Source of the DNA: Cedecea neteri NBRC 105707 = ATCC 33855
GTDB taxonomy: Bacteria > Pseudomonadota > Gammaproteobacteria > Enterobacterales > Enterobacteriaceae
NCBI RefSeq assembly: GCF_001571265.1
Contig: NZ_BCTL01000026.1
Location: 1-64,000 of the forward strand
Reading direction: 5' to 3'
Length of the DNA: 64,000 bases
Part shown: positions 8,755 through 18,039 of the stretch, piece after piece
Position numbering within the stretch: the first letter of the stretch is position 1
Layout of the letters: every line of letters starts with the position of its first letter
Program-made: the position numbers and the translations under genes
Notes under the pieces: model-generated
What the model was told of the DNA's origin: nothing
What the model saw: the letters and a program-made list of their open reading frames with translations, nothing else
The model's database searches: none

Positions 8755-8822
8755 CTTTGCTTGCTTTCTGCTAGATTCCGCCGCAATTCTATACTGAATA
8801 AAATGGCTTAAGACGACTTATC

Positions 8823-9335
8823 ATGAAGCAACCAAACTCGGCACCACAAGGTAAAAAACCGGCAAAAGTACGCCGTAAATCGCGCGAAGAGATTGACCAG
8901 GAAGCGCGTGAGCGCAAGCGCCAGAAAAAACACAGTGGCCACGCAGCGGGTAGCCGCGCTAACGGCGAAAGCCAGGCAAAAGGCGGTAAATCCTCGGGAC
9001 AGGTGAAAGACCCTCGTATTGGCAGTAAAAAACCAATTCAACTGGGCGTAACCGATGCGGCACCGGTCGCTAAACAGCACAAACCTAAGAGCGAGAAACC
9101 TATGCTAACACCACAGGCTGAGCTGGATATGCTGGAAAACGATGAGCGCCTGGATGGGCTGTTGGAGCGTCTGGAAGCAGGCGAAACCCTGAGCAAAGAA
9201 GAGCAATCGTGGGTTGATGCGAAACTCGACCGTATCGACGCGCTGATGGCTGAACTCGGCATCGCCTGGGAAGACGATGAAGAGGAAGAAGAAAAAGCTG
9301 ACGATTTAATGCGTCTGCTGAAGGGCGGTAACTGA
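8823..9335 (+). CDS. yihI: YihI, Der GTPase-activating protein
   Basis: 170-aa protein that activates the GTPase of Der (EngA) and so tunes 50S ribosome assembly. The N-terminal third is strongly basic ([22 protein letters not shown]) and probably disordered. A central [23 protein letters not shown] segment matches the conserved Der-binding region, and the tail is very acidic ([12 protein letters not shown]). Its location after the csrC locus and before hemN matches E. coli. It is monocistronic or weakly linked to the small ORF that begins 11 bp downstream. Confidence 0.94.
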   Translation: MKQPNSAPQGKKPAKVRRKSREEIDQEARERKRQKKHSGHAAGSRANGESQAKGGKSSGQVKDPRIGSKKPIQLGVTDAAPVAKQHKPKSEKPMLTPQAELDMLENDERLDGLLERLEAGETLSKEEQSWVDAKLDRIDALMAELGIAWEDDEEEEEKADDLMRLLKGGN

Positions 9336-9346
9336 CGCCTACTCCT

Positions 9347-9523
9347 ATGGGATTACCTGTTCTTATTATGGTTATTCCGCTGGTGTGTTATCTGCTGTGG
9401 TTATTCGTTAAACTACGGCGGCTGTCGCGGCTGCAGAATTTGCTGCGGCGAAGGGTTATGGCTCGCGGAACGAGCGGGCCAGCTTCGCCTCGTCGGCGCC
9501 GGCGACAACACCGCAAGGAGTGA
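9347..9523 (+). CDS. Small membrane-anchored hypothetical protein (58 aa)
   Basis: An open frame of 58 codons fills the yihI-hemN gap. It starts with ATG 11 bp after yihI and its TGA lies 2 bp before the hemN ATG. The first 21 residues are hydrophobic (MGLPVLIMVIPLVCYLLWLF), consistent with one membrane helix. The rest is very basic (KLRRLSRL, LLRRR, PRRRRRQHRKE), a positive-inside pattern. No good ribosome-binding site is seen, so translation may depend on coupling to yihI. The hemN ribosome-binding site AAGGAG lies within its last codons. I do not recognise the family. It could also be a chance frame. Confidence 0.45.
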   Translation: MGLPVLIMVIPLVCYLLWLFVKLRRLSRLQNLLRRRVMARGTSGPASPRRRRRQHRKE

Positions 9524-9525
9524 GT

Positions 9526-10899
9526 ATGTCTGAGCAGTTAATCGACTGGGATCTGGCTCTGATCCAGAAATATAATTATTCAGGGCCGCGTTACACCTCT
9601 TATCCGACCGCGCTGGAGTTTTCTGAAGCTTTTGGCGAGCCGGAATTTTTGCAGGCGGTTGCCCGTTACCCGGAGCGCCCGCTGTCGCTCTACGTGCACA
9701 TCCCGTTCTGCCACAAGCTTTGCTATTTCTGCGGCTGCAATAAGATTGTGACCCGCCAGCAGCATAAAGCCGATCAGTATCTCGATGCCCTGGAACAGGA
9801 AATCATCCATCGTGCGCCGCTGTTTGCCGGCCGTCGCGTTAGTCAGCTTCACTGGGGCGGCGGGACGCCAACTTACCTGAGCAAAGCGCAAATCAGTCGC
9901 CTGATGGCGCTGTTGCGCGGTAATTTCCGCTTCAATGATGACGCCGAGCTGTCCATTGAAGTTGACCCGCGTGAAATCGAGCTGGACGTGCTCGATCATC
10001 TTCGGCTGGAAGGTTTTACCCGCCTCAGCATGGGCGTTCAGGACTTCAATAAAGAAGTGCAGCGTCTGGTTAACCGCGAGCAGGACGAAGAGTTTATTTT
10101 CGCGCTTATTCAACGTGCGCGGGAGCTGGGTTTTACCTCCACCAATATCGACCTGATTTACGGCCTGCCAAAGCAAACGCCGGAAAGCTTTGCCTTTACG
10201 CTTAAGCGCGTGGCCGAGCTAAGCCCGCATCGTCTGAGCGTTTTTAACTATGCGCACCTGCCGACGCTGTTTGCCGCCCAGCGCAAGATCAAAGACGCTG
10301 ACTTACCGAGTGCCCAGCAGAAGCTGGATATCCTGCAGGAAACTATCGCTTCGCTAACCGGCTCAGGCTATCAGTTTATCGGGATGGATCACTTTGCCCG
10401 TCCGGATGATGAACTGGCTATCGCCCAGCGTGAAGGCAAACTGCACCGTAATTTCCAGGGCTACACCACTCAGGGCGATACCGACCTGCTGGGGCTTGGC
10501 GTGTCGGCCATCAGCATGATTGGCGATTGCTACGCGCAGAATCAGAAAGAGTTGAAGCGTTATTATCAGCAGGTGGACGAGCAGGGTAATGCGCTGTGGC
10601 GCGGTCTGGCGTTAACGCGTGACGATTGTATTCGCCGTGACGTGATTAAGGCGCTGATCTGTAACTTCCAGCTTAACTTCGCTGAGATTGAGCAAACATG
10701 GTCGCTGGCGTTTGTTGACTACTTTGCGGAAGAGCTGGGCCTGTTGGCTCCGCTGGCGAAAGATGGGCTGGTGGTGATAGACAGTCAGGGTATTCAGGTA
10801 ACCGGCAAGGGGCGTCTGCTGATTCGCAACGTTTGCATGTGCTTTGATACCTACCTGAGGCAAAAGGCGCGTCTGCAGCAGTTTTCGCGCGTGATATAA
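9526..10899 (+). CDS. hemN: HemN, oxygen-independent coproporphyrinogen III oxidase
   Basis: Radical-SAM enzyme that decarboxylates two propionates of coproporphyrinogen III to give protoporphyrinogen IX during anaerobic haem synthesis. The [4Fe-4S] motif is C62-x3-C66-x2-C69 (in PFCHKLCYFCGC), preceded by YVHIPF. The glycine-rich SAM site HWGGGTPTYL follows. The ATG at 9526 is chosen over a GTG two codons earlier because AAGGAG ends 5 nt before it and the product is 457 aa, as in E. coli. Confidence 0.97.
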   Translation: MSEQLIDWDLALIQKYNYSGPRYTSYPTALEFSEAFGEPEFLQAVARYPERPLSLYVHIPFCHKLCYFCGCNKIVTRQQHKADQYLDALEQEIIHRAPLFAGRRVSQLHWGGGTPTYLSKAQISRLMALLRGNFRFNDDAELSIEVDPREIELDVLDHLRLEGFTRLSMGVQDFNKEVQRLVNREQDEEFIFALIQRARELGFTSTNIDLIYGLPKQTPESFAFTLKRVAELSPHRLSVFNYAHLPTLFAAQRKIKDADLPSAQQKLDILQETIASLTGSGYQFIGMDHFARPDDELAIAQREGKLHRNFQGYTTQGDTDLLGLGVSAISMIGDCYAQNQKELKRYYQQVDEQGNALWRGLALTRDDCIRRDVIKALICNFQLNFAEIEQTWSLAFVDYFAEELGLLAPLAKDGLVVIDSQGIQVTGKGRLLIRNVCMCFDTYLRQKARLQQFSRVI

Positions 10900-10900
10900 A

Positions 10901-10930
10901 AACGGCGGGGTTTAGCCCCGCCGTTATTTT
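10901..10930. terminator. Bidirectional terminator between hemN and glnG
   Basis: A 10-bp GC-rich stem (10901-10910 with 10916-10925) is flanked by A residues on the left and ATTTT on the right. It serves hemN (plus strand) and the glnALG operon (minus strand) from opposite sides. Confidence 0.85.
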
Positions 10931-10945
10931 ACCCTTCGCAAAGCG

Positions 10946-12361
10946 CTATTCCATTCCCAGCTCTTTTAGCTTACGAGTCAGCGTGTTTCGCCCCCAGCCC
11001 AGCAGGCGAGCCGCTTCTTGTTTATGCCCCTGAGTATGTCTCAGCGCAGTGGTTAGCAGCGTGCGTTCCATTTCCGGCTGAGCCTCAGAAAGCAGATCCT
11101 GATGCCCTGAACGTAGCGCTCGTTCCGCCCACTGTGCCAGCAGCATGGCCCAGCTGTCTGGGTTGGTCTGCGTAACCCCGCCGCTTTCAGTCACTGTCGT
11201 TTCAAACAGCTCGCTCGGGAGATCCTGAATAAGCACTTCCTGACCAGCCGCCATCACCGTCAGCCAGCGACAGGTGTTTTCCAGTTGGCGCACGTTGCCG
11301 GGCCAGGCCAGGCGCGTTAAGGCATTTTCCGTTTCCGGATGCAGCAGTTTTGCTTCAACACCCAGCTCGCGTGCGGCCACCTGCAGGAAGTGACGTGACA
11401 GGCGAGGAATATCTTCCCTGCGTTCACGTAGAGGCGGCAGGTGTACGCGGATCACGTTCAGGCGGTGGAACAAGTCCTCACGGAACTTCCCTTCCTGAAC
11501 CCGCAGCTCGAGGTTCTGGTGGGTTGCGGCAATAATACGCACATCGACTTTAACGGCCGCATAGCCGCCAACGCGATAAAACTGGCCGTCGGCCAACACG
11601 CGGAGCAGCCGAGTCTGTACGTCCAGCGGCATATCGCCTATTTCATCGAGAAACAGCGTGCCGCCGTCAGCCTGTTCAAAACGCCCCTGACGAATCTGGT
11701 TGGCGCCGGTAAAAGCGCCTTTCTCATGGCCAAACAGCTCTGACTCGATCAAATCTTTGGGAATAGCCGCCATATTAAGCGCGATAAACGGCGATTTAAC
11801 CCGCGGGCTATGGCGATGCAGGGCATGAGCTACAAGCTCTTTGCCGGTCCCTGATTCACCGTTAATCAGCACGCTGATGGACGAGCGTGACAGGCGGCCA
11901 ATAATACGAAACACGTCCTGCATCGCCGGGGCTTCACCGATGATGTCGGTCGTTGGCCCGTTATCCGGTGCATTACGAGGCTGCTGCTGCTCCTGATAAT
12001 GGCTGATGGCGCGTTCAACCAGCGCCACTGCCTCATCGATATCAAACGGTTTTGGCAGATAGTCAAAAGCACCCTGCTGATAGGCGCTAACGGCGGCGTC
12101 TAAATCCGAATGGGCGGTCATTATGATGACCGGCAGCATAGGGTGGCGCTGTTTAATCTGTTTTAACAGGGCAAGACCGTCCATGCCGGGCATACGAATA
12201 TCCGACAGCAGCACATCTGGGGTTTTGGTCGCCAGCGCGTCCAGCACCTCGTTGCCATTTTCAAAGGTGGTGCAGATCAACCCGGCTCCGGTTAACGCGC
12301 GCTCCAGTACCCAGCGGATGGAGCTATCGTCGTCAACGACCCAAACTATCCCTCGTTGCAT
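10946..12361 (-). CDS. glnG: NtrC (GlnG), nitrogen response regulator
   Basis: 471-aa sigma-54 activator. The receiver domain has the acidic DDD pocket at 10-12 and the phospho-acceptor D54 (SDIRMPG). The AAA+ domain carries the Walker A GESGTGKE, the sigma-54-contacting GAFTGA loop, and [12 protein letters not shown]-terminal Fis-type helix-turn-helix ([20 protein letters not shown]) binds the enhancers. Phosphorylated by NtrB under nitrogen limitation, it activates glnAp2. It is the last gene of glnA-glnL-glnG, 8 bp after glnL. Confidence 0.98.
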   Translation of the reverse strand: MQRGIVWVVDDDSSIRWVLERALTGAGLICTTFENGNEVLDALATKTPDVLLSDIRMPGMDGLALLKQIKQRHPMLPVIIMTAHSDLDAAVSAYQQGAFDYLPKPFDIDEAVALVERAISHYQEQQQPRNAPDNGPTTDIIGEAPAMQDVFRIIGRLSRSSISVLINGESGTGKELVAHALHRHSPRVKSPFIALNMAAIPKDLIESELFGHEKGAFTGANQIRQGRFEQADGGTLFLDEIGDMPLDVQTRLLRVLADGQFYRVGGYAAVKVDVRIIAATHQNLELRVQEGKFREDLFHRLNVIRVHLPPLRERREDIPRLSRHFLQVAARELGVEAKLLHPETENALTRLAWPGNVRQLENTCRWLTVMAAGQEVLIQDLPSELFETTVTESGGVTQTNPDSWAMLLAQWAERALRSGHQDLLSEAQPEMERTLLTTALRHTQGHKQEAARLLGWGRNTLTRKLKELGME

Positions 12362-12369
12362 AAAGACCT

Positions 12370-13419
12370 CTACTTCCGAATAGGCAGGTAAACCGAAAAT
12401 TCGGTATGACCAGGCCAGCTGTTGAATTCGATTTTCCCCGAATGCTGGTCGATAAGGCTACGTGCTATGGAAAGACCCAGCCCGGTGCCACCTTCTCGCC
12501 CGCTGACCATCGGGTAGAACAACGTGTCCTGCAAATGTGCCGGAATACCCGGGCCGTTATCTTCAACGTCTATGCGTGCTGCGAGACGATAGCGCGAGCC
12601 GTGAAGCGTCAGCTGGAAAGCCGTGCGGGTGCGTAAGATAATCTCACCGCCTTCACTACCCAGCGCCTGCAGCGCATTACGAACGATATTCAGCAAAACC
12701 TGCTCTATCTGGTCCGGATCGTGCGCAAACTCCGGCAAACTTGGATCGTAATCCCGCACGAGAGTCACGTTGTCCGGCAGCTCCATCGATACCAGCGTCA
12801 CAACGCGCTCGGCAACTTTGTGAATGCTTTCGGTGACGTGCATCCCCGGCTGCTGGGGGCCTAACAGGCGGTCGACCAGATTTCTTAAGCGATCGGCCTG
12901 TTCAATAATCACTTTGGTGTATTCAGTCAGCGAAGGATCCGGCAGCGCTTTACTCAGCAGCTGTGCCGCCCCCCGCAGCCCGCCAAGCGGGTTTTTAATT
13001 TCATGCGCCAGCCCGCGGACTAAGTCTCGGGCGGCAATCTGCTGCGCATGCTGCAGCTGTTCCTGGCTCAGGCGACGCTGATTATCCATCGGCGCCATTT
13101 CCATCAGGATGTAACCTTCCGGCAGCTTTTGCGCCGTCAGGGAGAGAATGTGCGATCGGCCATCAATGACCAGCGTAACCTCGTTGTCGGTAAACCCCTG
13201 GCCCGCCATCAGGCTTTCCTGCATGACGCCAATGTTCAACGAGAAATAACTCAATAGATCCGGCAGAGGCGTGCCGTACAGCTTGCGTGAGCTCTGCGCC
13301 AGCAGTTGCTGAGCCGCAGGGTTGGCGTAATGTACCGCCAGCTCGTCATCCACGAGCAGGATGCTGTTGATGAGAGAATTCAGAATCTGCCCAGCATCGG
13401 GCAGCGCGCCAGTTGCCAT
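12370..13419 (-). CDS. glnL: NtrB (GlnL), nitrogen sensor histidine kinase/phosphatase
   Basis: 349-aa cytoplasmic kinase that phosphorylates or dephosphorylates NtrC according to PII (GlnB) state. The order is a PAS domain (about 1-110), the dimerisation/H-box [13 protein letters not shown] with the phosphorylated His near 139, then the ATPase N box ([10 protein letters not shown]), G1 (DNGPGIP) and G2 ([10 protein letters not shown]). The frame is open six codons further upstream, but the ATG at 13419 has GGAG 8 nt before it and gives the E. coli length. An NtrC operator lies just upstream. Confidence 0.97.
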   Translation of the reverse strand: MATGALPDAGQILNSLINSILLVDDELAVHYANPAAQQLLAQSSRKLYGTPLPDLLSYFSLNIGVMQESLMAGQGFTDNEVTLVIDGRSHILSLTAQKLPEGYILMEMAPMDNQRRLSQEQLQHAQQIAARDLVRGLAHEIKNPLGGLRGAAQLLSKALPDPSLTEYTKVIIEQADRLRNLVDRLLGPQQPGMHVTESIHKVAERVVTLVSMELPDNVTLVRDYDPSLPEFAHDPDQIEQVLLNIVRNALQALGSEGGEIILRTRTAFQLTLHGSRYRLAARIDVEDNGPGIPAHLQDTLFYPMVSGREGGTGLGLSIARSLIDQHSGKIEFNSWPGHTEFSVYLPIRK

Positions 13420-13432
13420 ACAGCAGTCTCCG

Positions 13433-13449
13433 TGCACCGTTTTAGTGCA
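13433..13449 (-). promoter_or_regulatory. NtrC operator at the glnL promoter
   Basis: TGCAC-N7-GTGCA. Read on the coding strand it is TGCACTAAAACGGTGCA, nearly the same as the E. coli glnL operator, where NtrC represses the weak internal glnL promoter. It lies 14 bp before the glnL ATG. Confidence 0.8.
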
Positions 13450-13500
13450 TTATAGTCTTTGGGTGACAAAAAACAGCGTCACAGGGGGATTCCGGTGGAG

Positions 13501-13524
13501 AAAAAAGCCCATCCGGAGATGGGC
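13501..13524 (-). terminator. Partial terminator after glnA
   Basis: On the minus strand, GCCCATC and GATGGGC form a 7-bp stem followed by six T residues, between glnA and glnL. Such a terminator would reduce glnLG relative to glnA transcription. It is roughly 155 nt after the glnA stop. Confidence 0.75.
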
Positions 13525-13594
13525 CAAAGTTTCCACGGCAACAAAAAACTCCTAACGCCCTTCGCGCCACAGCTGCGTTGGCTGCCCTTACTCA

Positions 13595-13626
13595 CCCTGG
13601 TCACATAGTTACCTATGCTTCCAGGG
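13595..13626. repeat. Imperfect inverted repeat in the glnA-glnL gap
   Basis: CCCTGG...CATAG-TTAC-CTATG...CCAGGG forms an interrupted 32-bp inverted repeat. Its flanks (CTTACTCA on the left, TTCACTCAG on the right) are loosely related. It looks like a dispersed intergenic repeat of enterobacteria rather than a terminator, as it has no T-run. I saw no second copy in this window. Confidence 0.5.
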
Positions 13627-13679
13627 ATTCACTCAGTTGCCGTCGTGCTGCAACGCGAAATTCGTTGGATTTCTAAATA

Positions 13680-15089
13680 TTAGACGCTGTAGTACAGCTC
13701 GAACTCTACCGGATGCGGAGTCATGCGTACGCGGTCGTTTTCTTCGATACGCAGCGCAATGTAAGCATCGATAGCGTCGTTGGTGAATACGCCACCTGCA
13801 GTCAGGAACTCACGGTCTTCGTTCAGAGCATTCAGTGCTTCTTCCAGAGAACCTGCAACCTGTGGGATCTCTTTCGCTTCTTCAGGCGGCAGGTCATACA
13901 GGTTTTTGTCCATGGCTTCGCCAGGGTGGATCTTGTTCTTAATGCCGTCCAGGCCTGCCATCAGCAGCGCTGCGAAGCACAGGTATGGGTTAGCCGCTGG
14001 ATCCGGGAAGCGTACTTCGATACGACGTGCTTTCGGAGATGCAACAACCGGGATACGGATAGAAGCAGAACGGTTACGGGCAGAGTAAGCCAGCATAACT
14101 GGAGCTTCATAGCCTGGGACCAGACGCTTGTAGGAGTTAGTGGTTGGGTTCGCCAGGGCGTTGATCGCTTTAGCGTGCTTGATAACACCACCGATGTAGT
14201 ACAGCGCTTGCTCGGACAGGCCTGCGTATTTGTCGCCGGAGAACAGGTTTACGCCGTTCTTGGACAGGGACATGTGGCAGTGCATACCGGAACCGTTATC
14301 GCCAAACATTGGTTTAGGCATAAAGGTCGCGGTTTTACCGTAGGCGTGAGCAACGTTATGTACAACGTATTTGTAGATTTGAATTTCGTCAGCTTTTTTG
14401 GTCATGGTGTTGAAGCGGGTAGCCACTTCGTTCTGACCCGCGGTCGCCACTTCGTGGTGGTGAGCTTCAACAACCAGGCCCATCTGCTCCATGGTCAGAC
14501 ACATAGCAGAACGCAGGTCCTGAGAGGAGTCGACCGGTGGAACCGGGAAGTAACCGCCTTTCACGGCTGGACGGTGACCTTTGTTACCGCCTTCGTATTT
14601 GGTGCCGGTGTTCCATGCGCCTTCGATATCATCGATAGCCACGTGGGAGCCGGAGATAGAGCTGCCGAAACGGATGTCGTCGAACAGGAAGAATTCTGGC
14701 TCTGGCCCGAACAGAACGGTATCTGCAATGCCGGTAGAGCGCAGATAGTCTTCAGCGCGTTTTGCAATGGAACGCGGGTCACGGTCGTAGCCCTGCATGG
14801 TACCTGGCTCGAGAATGTCGCAGCGGATAATCAGGGTAGAGTCCGCGAAGAACGGGTCGATAACCGCCGTGGTTGGGTCTGGCATCAGCACCATGTCGGA
14901 TTCGTTGATACCTTTCCAGCCACCAATCGAGGAGCCGTCAAACATTTTGCCTTCTTCGAAGAAGTCAGCATTTACCTGATGAGCAGGGATAGTGACGTGC
15001 TGTTCTTTACCTTTAGTGTCGGTAAAGCGCAGATCAACAAACTTAACTTCATGCTCATTCAGCATCGTCAAAACGTGTTCAGCGGACAT
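13680..15089 (-). CDS. glnA: Glutamine synthetase, type I
   Basis: 469-aa GSI-beta enzyme making glutamine from glutamate, ammonia and ATP; a dodecamer in the cytoplasm. The catalytic signatures FDGSSIGGW, the ATP-site [12 protein letters not shown] and the [17 protein letters not shown] loop are all present. The adenylylation tyrosine lies in NLYDLPPEE near residue 398, so control by GlnE adenylylation is expected. The frame extends 18 codons upstream of the real start. The ATG at 15089 has a GGGAGAG site and the conserved [11 protein letters not shown]-terminus. Confidence 0.98.
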   Translation of the reverse strand: MSAEHVLTMLNEHEVKFVDLRFTDTKGKEQHVTIPAHQVNADFFEEGKMFDGSSIGGWKGINESDMVLMPDPTTAVIDPFFADSTLIIRCDILEPGTMQGYDRDPRSIAKRAEDYLRSTGIADTVLFGPEPEFFLFDDIRFGSSISGSHVAIDDIEGAWNTGTKYEGGNKGHRPAVKGGYFPVPPVDSSQDLRSAMCLTMEQMGLVVEAHHHEVATAGQNEVATRFNTMTKKADEIQIYKYVVHNVAHAYGKTATFMPKPMFGDNGSGMHCHMSLSKNGVNLFSGDKYAGLSEQALYYIGGVIKHAKAINALANPTTNSYKRLVPGYEAPVMLAYSARNRSASIRIPVVASPKARRIEVRFPDPAANPYLCFAALLMAGLDGIKNKIHPGEAMDKNLYDLPPEEAKEIPQVAGSLEEALNALNEDREFLTAGGVFTNDAIDAYIALRIEENDRVRMTPHPVEFELYYSV

Positions 15090-15177
15090 ACTTAAACTCT
15101 CCCGGATTGGTGTAGTCGTCGTGGTAACGAGGTAATCAAACACTTCTTAATGTGGCTTTTCGCCATAAAATGTTTAA

Positions 15178-15194
15178 AGCGAAATCTGTGCCAA
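15178..15194 (-). promoter_or_regulatory. Sigma-54 promoter glnAp2
   Basis: On the minus strand, TTGGCAC-AGATTTCGCT matches the RpoN consensus with GG at -24 and GC at -12. It lies about 90 bp before the glnA ATG, with the NtrC enhancers upstream, as in E. coli. Confidence 0.92.
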
Positions 15195-15224
15195 CTTTTA
15201 AATCACCCTAAAAAGGCGCTATCA

Positions 15225-15240
15225 TGCGCACCATAGTGCA
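15225..15240 (-). promoter_or_regulatory. NtrC site proximal to glnAp2
   Basis: TGCGCACCATAGTGCA, a slightly imperfect NtrC palindrome. It is the nearest full site to glnAp2, where lower-affinity governor-type sites are found in E. coli. A further half-site (TGCACCA) is at 15248-15254. Confidence 0.65.
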
Positions 15241-15266
15241 AAAGGGCTGCACCAGGATGAATAATT

Positions 15267-15282
15267 TGCACCAATATAGTGC
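15267..15282 (-). promoter_or_regulatory. NtrC enhancer site 2 of glnA
   Basis: TGCACCAATATAGTGC matches the NtrC dyad TGCAC-N5-GTGC. It is centred 33 bp from enhancer site 1, about three helical turns, so both dimers face the same side of the DNA. Confidence 0.85.
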
Positions 15283-15299
15283 TTCAGCATGAAACCTGA

Positions 15300-15315
15300 G
15301 CACCATATTGGTGCA
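15300..15315 (-). promoter_or_regulatory. NtrC enhancer site 1 of glnA
   Basis: GCACCATATTGGTGCA is a strong palindromic NtrC site and the most distal of the cluster. Together with site 2 it forms the enhancer that binds NtrC hexamers and also represses the upstream sigma-70 glnAp1 promoter in E. coli. Confidence 0.87.
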
Positions 15316-15404
15316 ATTTACGTTATGGCTCCCTTTTTAGCTCCGTGAAAGCGATCACAAACCCTTACTTTCTGCATTGTTTGTAAAGGTTCTTTGTGAT
15401 CCTG

Positions 15405-15433
15405 TTCTGTCCTTCGATTAATACGTGTACAAT
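15405..15433 (+). promoter_or_regulatory. Probable typA promoter
   Basis: TTCTGT (15405-15410), 17 bp, TACAAT (15428-15433). The -10 is good and the -35 weak. It would start transcription about 25 nt before the GTG start of typA, a short leader. Confidence 0.6.
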
Positions 15434-15465
15434 AACGCGCTATTTCTAATGCCTGAGGCAAAGTT

Positions 15466-17292
15466 GTGATCGAAAATCTGCGTAATATCGCCATCATCGC
15501 GCACGTTGACCACGGTAAAACTACCCTGGTTGATAAGCTGCTGCAGCAATCTGGTACTTTCAGTAACGAACGTGCTGAAGCCACTGAACGCGTGATGGAC
15601 TCCAATGACCTGGAGAAAGAGCGTGGGATTACCATCCTCGCTAAAAACACCGCTATCAAATGGAATGACTACCGTATCAACATCGTTGATACCCCAGGAC
15701 ACGCCGACTTCGGTGGTGAAGTTGAGCGCGTAATGTCAATGGTTGACTCCGTTCTGCTGGTGGTTGACGCAATGGATGGCCCAATGCCGCAGACGCGCTT
15801 CGTAACCAAAAAGGCGTTTGCCCATGGTTTGAAGCCGATCGTGGTTATCAACAAAGTTGACCGCCCTGGCGCGCGTCCTGACTGGGTTGTGGATCAGGTC
15901 TTCGACCTGTTCGTTAACCTTGATGCGACCGACGAGCAGCTCGACTTCCCAATCATTTATGCATCCGCACTGAACGGCATCGCGGGCATGGATCACAATG
16001 ACATGGCAGCGGACATGACTCCACTGTACCAGGCCATTGTCGATCGCGTACCGGCACCGAACGTTGACCTCGACGGTCCACTGCAGATGCAAATTTCCCA
16101 GCTGGACTACAACAACTACGTTGGCGTTATCGGCATCGGCCGCATCAAACGCGGTAAAGTGAAGCCAAACCAGCAGATCACTATCATTGATAGCGAAGGG
16201 AAAACCCGTAACGGTAAAGTTGGTAAGGTTCTGACCCACCTGGGTCTGGAGCGTATCGAGTCTACCGAAGCCGAAGCGGGCGATATCATCGCCATCACCG
16301 GCCTGGGCGAGCTGAACATCTCCGACACCATTTGCGACCCGCAAAATGTTGAAGCGCTGCCAGCACTGTCCGTAGATGAACCAACCGTTTCCATGTTCTT
16401 CAACGTCAATACCTCTCCGTTCTGCGGTAAAGAAGGTAAGTTCGTGACCTCTCGTCAGATTCTGGATCGTCTGAACAAAGAGCTGGTACACAACGTTGCG
16501 CTGCGCGTTGAAGAAACCGAAGATGCGGATGCATTCCGCGTATCCGGTCGTGGTGAGCTGCACCTTTCCGTTCTTATCGAAAACATGCGTCGTGAAGGTT
16601 TCGAGCTGGCGGTATCCCGTCCGAAAGTTATCTTCCGCGAAATCGACGGCCGTAAACAAGAGCCGTTCGAAAACGTAACGCTGGATATCGAAGAGCAGCA
16701 TCAGGGTTCCGTGATGCAGGCACTCGGCGAGCGTAAAGGCGACCTGAAAAACATGAATCCGGACGGCAAAGGCCGCGTGCGTCTTGACTACGTGATTCCA
16801 AGCCGTGGTCTGATTGGCTTCCGTAACGAATTCATGACCATGACCTCCGGTACCGGTCTGCTGTACTCCACCTTTAGCCACTATGACGATATCCGTCAGG
16901 GCGAAGTTGGCCAGCGCCAGAACGGCGTACTGATCTCTAACGGTCAGGGTAAAGCAGTTGCGTTTGCGCTGTTCGGTCTGCAGGATCGCGGCAAGCTGTT
17001 CCTGGGCCACGGGGCTGAAGTTTATGAAGGCCAGATCATCGGTATTCACAGTCGTTCTAACGACCTGACCGTAAACTGCCTGACCGGTAAGAAGCTGACC
17101 AACATGCGTGCTTCCGGTACTGACGAAGCGACCACTCTGGTTCCTGCGCAGAAAATGACCCTGGAGCAAGCTCTGGAGTTCATCGATGACGACGAACTGG
17201 TAGAAGTAACTCCGTTGTCCGTGCGTATTCGTAAGCGCCACCTGACTGAAAACGACCGCAAACGTGCAGGTCGTGGTAGCAAAGAAGCGTAA
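15466..17292 (+). CDS. typA: TypA/BipA, ribosome-associated translational GTPase (GTG start)
   Basis: 608-aa EF-G-like GTPase needed for 50S assembly at low temperature and for stress and virulence traits in enterobacteria. G1 is HVDHGKTT (13-20), with EKERGITI in switch I, DTPGHADF as G3 and NKVDRPGA as G4; the unique C-terminal domain is intact. The start is a GTG, as judged from [18 protein letters not shown], which aligns with E. coli. In K-12 many yih genes separate typA from yihX; here yihX follows directly. Confidence 0.97.
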   Translation: MIENLRNIAIIAHVDHGKTTLVDKLLQQSGTFSNERAEATERVMDSNDLEKERGITILAKNTAIKWNDYRINIVDTPGHADFGGEVERVMSMVDSVLLVVDAMDGPMPQTRFVTKKAFAHGLKPIVVINKVDRPGARPDWVVDQVFDLFVNLDATDEQLDFPIIYASALNGIAGMDHNDMAADMTPLYQAIVDRVPAPNVDLDGPLQMQISQLDYNNYVGVIGIGRIKRGKVKPNQQITIIDSEGKTRNGKVGKVLTHLGLERIESTEAEAGDIIAITGLGELNISDTICDPQNVEALPALSVDEPTVSMFFNVNTSPFCGKEGKFVTSRQILDRLNKELVHNVALRVEETEDADAFRVSGRGELHLSVLIENMRREGFELAVSRPKVIFREIDGRKQEPFENVTLDIEEQHQGSVMQALGERKGDLKNMNPDGKGRVRLDYVIPSRGLIGFRNEFMTMTSGTGLLYSTFSHYDDIRQGEVGQRQNGVLISNGQGKAVAFALFGLQDRGKLFLGHGAEVYEGQIIGIHSRSNDLTVNCLTGKKLTNMRASGTDEATTLVPAQKMTLEQALEFIDDDELVEVTPLSVRIRKRHLTENDRKRAGRGSKEA

Positions 17293-17313
17293 GTTTCTTT
17301 TCTGCAGTCTGCT

Positions 17314-17347
17314 GAAGCCCTGCCTGTAAAGGCGGGGCTTTTTTTAT
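17314..17347 (+). terminator. typA terminator
   Basis: A 9-bp stem (AGCCCTGCC, 17316-17324, with GGCGGGGCT, 17331-17339; one G-U pair) is followed by a run of seven T residues. Confidence 0.88.
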
Positions 17348-17442
17348 TTTATCTCTCAGAATGCTCAACGTCGCCTTCCTCTGATAGTCAAAGTCAGCCT
17401 TTCCCGCTACAGTTATTTCTCCATGTCGGAAAGGAGGTGCGC

Positions 17443-18039
17443 ATGCTGTATATCTTTGATTTAGGTAACGTCATCGTTGATATCGACTTTAATCGCGTGC
17501 TCGGAGTCTGGAGCGATTACAGTCGGGTGCCGTTAGCCAACCTGCAGAAAAGTTTTGCGATGGGAGAAACCTTCCATCAGCATGAACGTGGGCAAATAAC
17601 GGATGAAGTGTTTGCCGAACGCTTATGCCATGAAATGGACGTTGCGCTGAGCTACGAACAGTTTGCCGCGGGCTGGCAGGCTATTTTCATTGGCTTGCGC
17701 AAAGAAACAATTGGCGTCATGCAGAAGCTTCGCGAGCAGGGACATCGCGTGGTGGTTCTTTCCAATACCAACCGCTTGCACACCGGTTTCTGGCCTGACG
17801 AATACCCGGAAGTGGCGCAGTCGGCCGATAAAATTTACCTCTCCCAGGAAATGGGGATGCGCAAGCCGGACGCAGAAATCTACCTTAAAGTGCTACAAGA
17901 AGAGGGCTTCTCCGCCGATCAAGCGGTATTCTTCGATGATAATGCCGATAATATTCACGGTGCACGAGCGTTAGGCATCACGAGCATACAGGTGATCGAC
18001 AAGCAGACTATTCCCGACTGGTTTGCTAAACAGGGATGA
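17443..18039 (+). CDS. yihX: YihX, alpha-D-glucose-1-phosphate phosphatase (HAD family)
   Basis: 198-aa HAD-superfamily hydrolase, characterised in E. coli as a glucose-1-phosphate phosphatase. Motif I is FDLGNVIVD (the usual second Asp is Asn here), motif II VVLSNTN, and motif [10 protein letters not shown]. The ATG at 17443 follows AAGGAGG by 5 nt and is preferred to a GTG two codons earlier that overlaps the Shine-Dalgarno. The stop overlaps the start of yihY by 4 bp (ATGA), indicating an operon yihX-yihY-dtd. Confidence 0.93.
   Translation: MLYIFDLGNVIVDIDFNRVLGVWSDYSRVPLANLQKSFAMGETFHQHERGQITDEVFAERLCHEMDVALSYEQFAAGWQAIFIGLRKETIGVMQKLREQGHRVVVLSNTNRLHTGFWPDEYPEVAQSADKIYLSQEMGMRKPDAEIYLKVLQEEGFSADQAVFFDDNADNIHGARALGITSIQVIDKQTIPDWFAKQG

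Larger units (their letters stand above)
8374..8822. other. engB-yihI intergenic region (csrC locus)
   Basis: 449 bp without a credible protein gene. It contains the engB 5' region, a perfect 18-bp palindrome (8490-8507), a possible promoter (TTGTTT at 8549-8554, TTAATA at 8572-8577, 17-bp spacer) and a candidate csrC sRNA ending in a strong terminator. In E. coli this interval carries csrC. Confidence 0.7.
15090..15465. other. glnA-typA divergent control region
   Basis: 376 bp without a gene. It holds the sigma-54 glnAp2 promoter, a cluster of NtrC sites (15225-15315) and a sigma-70-type typA promoter (15405-15433), listed separately. Confidence 0.85.

Noticed and set aside
8597-8797. 66-codon open frame within the csrC locus
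   Set aside because: It runs through the sRNA terminator and on towards yihI, and the peptide has no protein-like features; the locus is better explained as an sRNA.
13713-15095. 460-codon open frame on the plus strand opposite glnA
   Set aside because: It is the antisense shadow of the highly biased glnA coding sequence; the peptide is rich in Val, Phe and His with no family match and no ribosome-binding site.
15736-17241. 501-codon open frame on the minus strand opposite typA
   Set aside because: Antisense shadow of typA; composition is atypical and it has no domain or Shine-Dalgarno sequence.
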